DNA of 64,000 bases from Sipunculus nudus. Taxonomy: Eukaryota; Annelida; Sipuncula; Golfingiida; Sipunculidae. The DNA is taken from the NCBI GenBank assembly GCA_026874595.1, contig CM049314.1:50203812-50267811 (forward strand), written 5' to 3'. The notes below the pieces were generated by a model. It was given only the letters and a program-made list of their open reading frames with translations, made no database searches and was not told the origin of the DNA. The position numbers and the translations under genes were made by a program. Positions 62,901-64,000 of this stretch are shown piece by piece (within the stretch, counting starts at the first letter, position 1; each line of letters starts with the position of its first letter).

Positions 62901-64000
62901 TCATTCAGCCATTTAGAACCTGTTACAAACGTCGTTTTCGCCGAAATCAGCTCGGTTTTCGCGTAATACAAGATCGTGTTTTCTGCAAAAACGGCCGATT
63001 TAAATTGCGAAAGAAGCGTTTTAGAAGCTTCATTCAGCCATTTAGAACCTGTTACAAACGTCGTTTTCGCCGAAATCAGCTCGGTTTTCGCGTAATACAA
63101 GATCGTGTTTTCTGCAAAAACGGCCGATTTAAATTGCGAAAGAAGCGTTTTAGAAGCTTCATTTAGCCATTTAGAACCTGTTACAAACGTCGTTTTCGCC
63201 GAAATCAGCTCGGTTTTCGCGTAATACAAGATCGTGTTTTCTGCAAAAACGGCCGATTTAAATTGCGAAAGAAGCGTTTTAGAAGCTTCATTTAGCCATT
63301 TAGAACCTGTTACAAACGTCGTTTTCGCCGAAATCAGCTCGGTTTTCGCGTAATACAAGATCGTGTTTTCTGCAAAAACGGCCGATTTAAATTGCGAAAG
63401 AAGCGTTTTAGAAGCTTCATTCAGCCATTTAGAACCTGTTACAAACGTCGTTTTCGCCGAAATCAGCTCGGTTTTCGCGTAATACAAGATCGTGTTTTCT
63501 GCAAAAACGGCCGATTTAAATTGCGAAAGAAGCGTTTTAGAAGCTTCATTCAGCCATTTAGAACCTGTTACAAACGTCGTTTTCGCCGAAATCAGCTCGG
63601 TTTTCGCGTAATACAAGATCGTGTTTTCTGCAAAAACGGCCGATTTAAATTGCGAAAGAAGCGTTTTAGAAGCTTCATTCAGCCATTTAGAACCTGTTAC
63701 AAACGTCGTTTTCGCCGAAATCAGCTCGGTTTTCGCGTAATACAAGATCGTGTTTTCTGCAAAAACGGCCGATTTAAATTGCGAAAGAAGCGTTTTAGAA
63801 GCTTCATTCAGCCATTTAGAACCTGTTACAAACGTCGTTTTCGCCGAAATCAGCTCGGTTTTCGCGTAATACAAGATCGTGTTTTCTGCAAAAACGGCCG
63901 ATTTAAATTGCGAAAGAAGCGTTTTAGAAGCTTCATTCAGCCATTTAGAACCTGTAACAAACGTCGTTTTCGCCGAAATCAGCTCGGTTTTAACGTAATA
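56974..64000 (-). repeat. Highly homogenised sub-array, exact 129-bp period
   Basis: About 54 monomers without a single indel that I can find; marker distances are exact multiples of 129. Only a few variant types occur: aaaatggcc versus aaaacggcc; a-to-t at 57605, 58250, 60701 and 62120; c-to-t (catttagcc) at 57875, 58004, 58520, 59552, 62390, 62519, 63164 and 63293; and one singleton near 57090. The marker set 57605/57875/58004 recurs at 62120/62390/62519, an offset of 4515 bp or 35 monomers. Read on the minus strand in the frame that contains TELISAKTTFVTG, the stretch has no stop from 63874 down to 56966. All variants except the singleton are synonymous or Val/Ile. Low variation implies recent expansion, or conversion. 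Confidence 0.9.

Larger units (their letters stand above)
46969..64000 (-). repeat. 129-bp satellite array, right arm, inverted orientation (about 132 monomers)
   Basis: Same 129-bp family as the left arm, but every monomer is its reverse complement: on the plus strand it reads cgttttagaagcttcattc and so on. Variant content differs from the left arm. I found none of the left-arm markers (tga variant, gcg to tcg, aaa to caa, ctt to ctc, gcg to gct). The right arm has its own markers: a 1-bp insertion giving gcaaattt, catttagcc, and cgtttttgaagc. This arm is therefore not a simple mirror copy of the left arm. The array runs to the window edge and probably beyond. Confidence 0.98.

Noticed and set aside
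56966-63874. 2302-codon open frame on the minus strand resembling a heptad-repeat structural protein
   Set aside because: No ATG, no unique ends and no promoter context; the same frame has about 85 stops in the left arm. Kept only as a hypothesis in the findings.
1-64000. Bacterial long-repeat surface protein or adhesin
   Set aside because: No signal peptide, anchor or non-repeat domain occurs in 64 kb. Frames are broken by indels and stops, and nested HORs with an inverted arm fit eukaryotic satellite better.
1-64000. Transposons, tRNA, rRNA or gene fragments between monomers
   Set aside because: Marker spacings are multiples of 129 apart from a few 1-5 bp indels, which leaves no room for inserted elements.

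Overview
The whole 64 kb window is one satellite-DNA locus. A single 129-bp monomer family (about 41% G+C) fills everything except a run of exactly 500 N. I count about 360 monomers left of the gap and about 132 right of it. I see no convincing gene, RNA gene, mobile element, promoter or unique sequence. Megabase-style tandem arrays with nested higher-order repeats (HORs) are typical of eukaryotic centromeric, pericentromeric or heterochromatic DNA. The consensus holds 12 CpG per 129 bp, about 2.2 times the number expected from its base composition. That suggests a genome without strong germline CpG depletion, for example an invertebrate such as an insect. The organism is an inference only; I do not recognise this satellite by name.

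Layout. 1-46468: monomers in the orientation that reads aacacgatcttg. This arm is mixed from many point-variant subtypes, including a tgg-to-tga variant in about 85 monomers. They are arranged in nested HORs with offsets of 15, 23, 25, 36, 87 and 95 monomers. A six-monomer marker block carrying two 1-bp insertions and one strongly diverged monomer occurs four times. 46469-46968: 500-N assembly gap. 46969-64000: the same family in the opposite orientation, but a different subfamily. Its left part (to about 56973) is heterogeneous, with nineteen 130-bp monomers and a 24-monomer HOR in two tandem copies. Its right part (about 56974-64000) is very homogeneous, with exact 129-bp spacing and no indels.

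Protein-level view. Because 129 = 3 x 43 and the monomer has no stop in two frames, the array contains enormous open frames on both strands (up to 4041 codons). Neither frame contains an ATG in the consensus, and different frames are broken in different sub-arrays, so I do not annotate them as genes. Two signals are still worth testing. The monomer divides into six subunits of 21 bp (one of 24), each opening with an A-tract. In one frame these read as amphipathic seven-residue repeats, and about half of the variable sites I catalogued fall at third codon positions of that same frame. The satellite may descend from a coding repeat, or the 21-bp period may be a DNA-structural feature (two helical turns).
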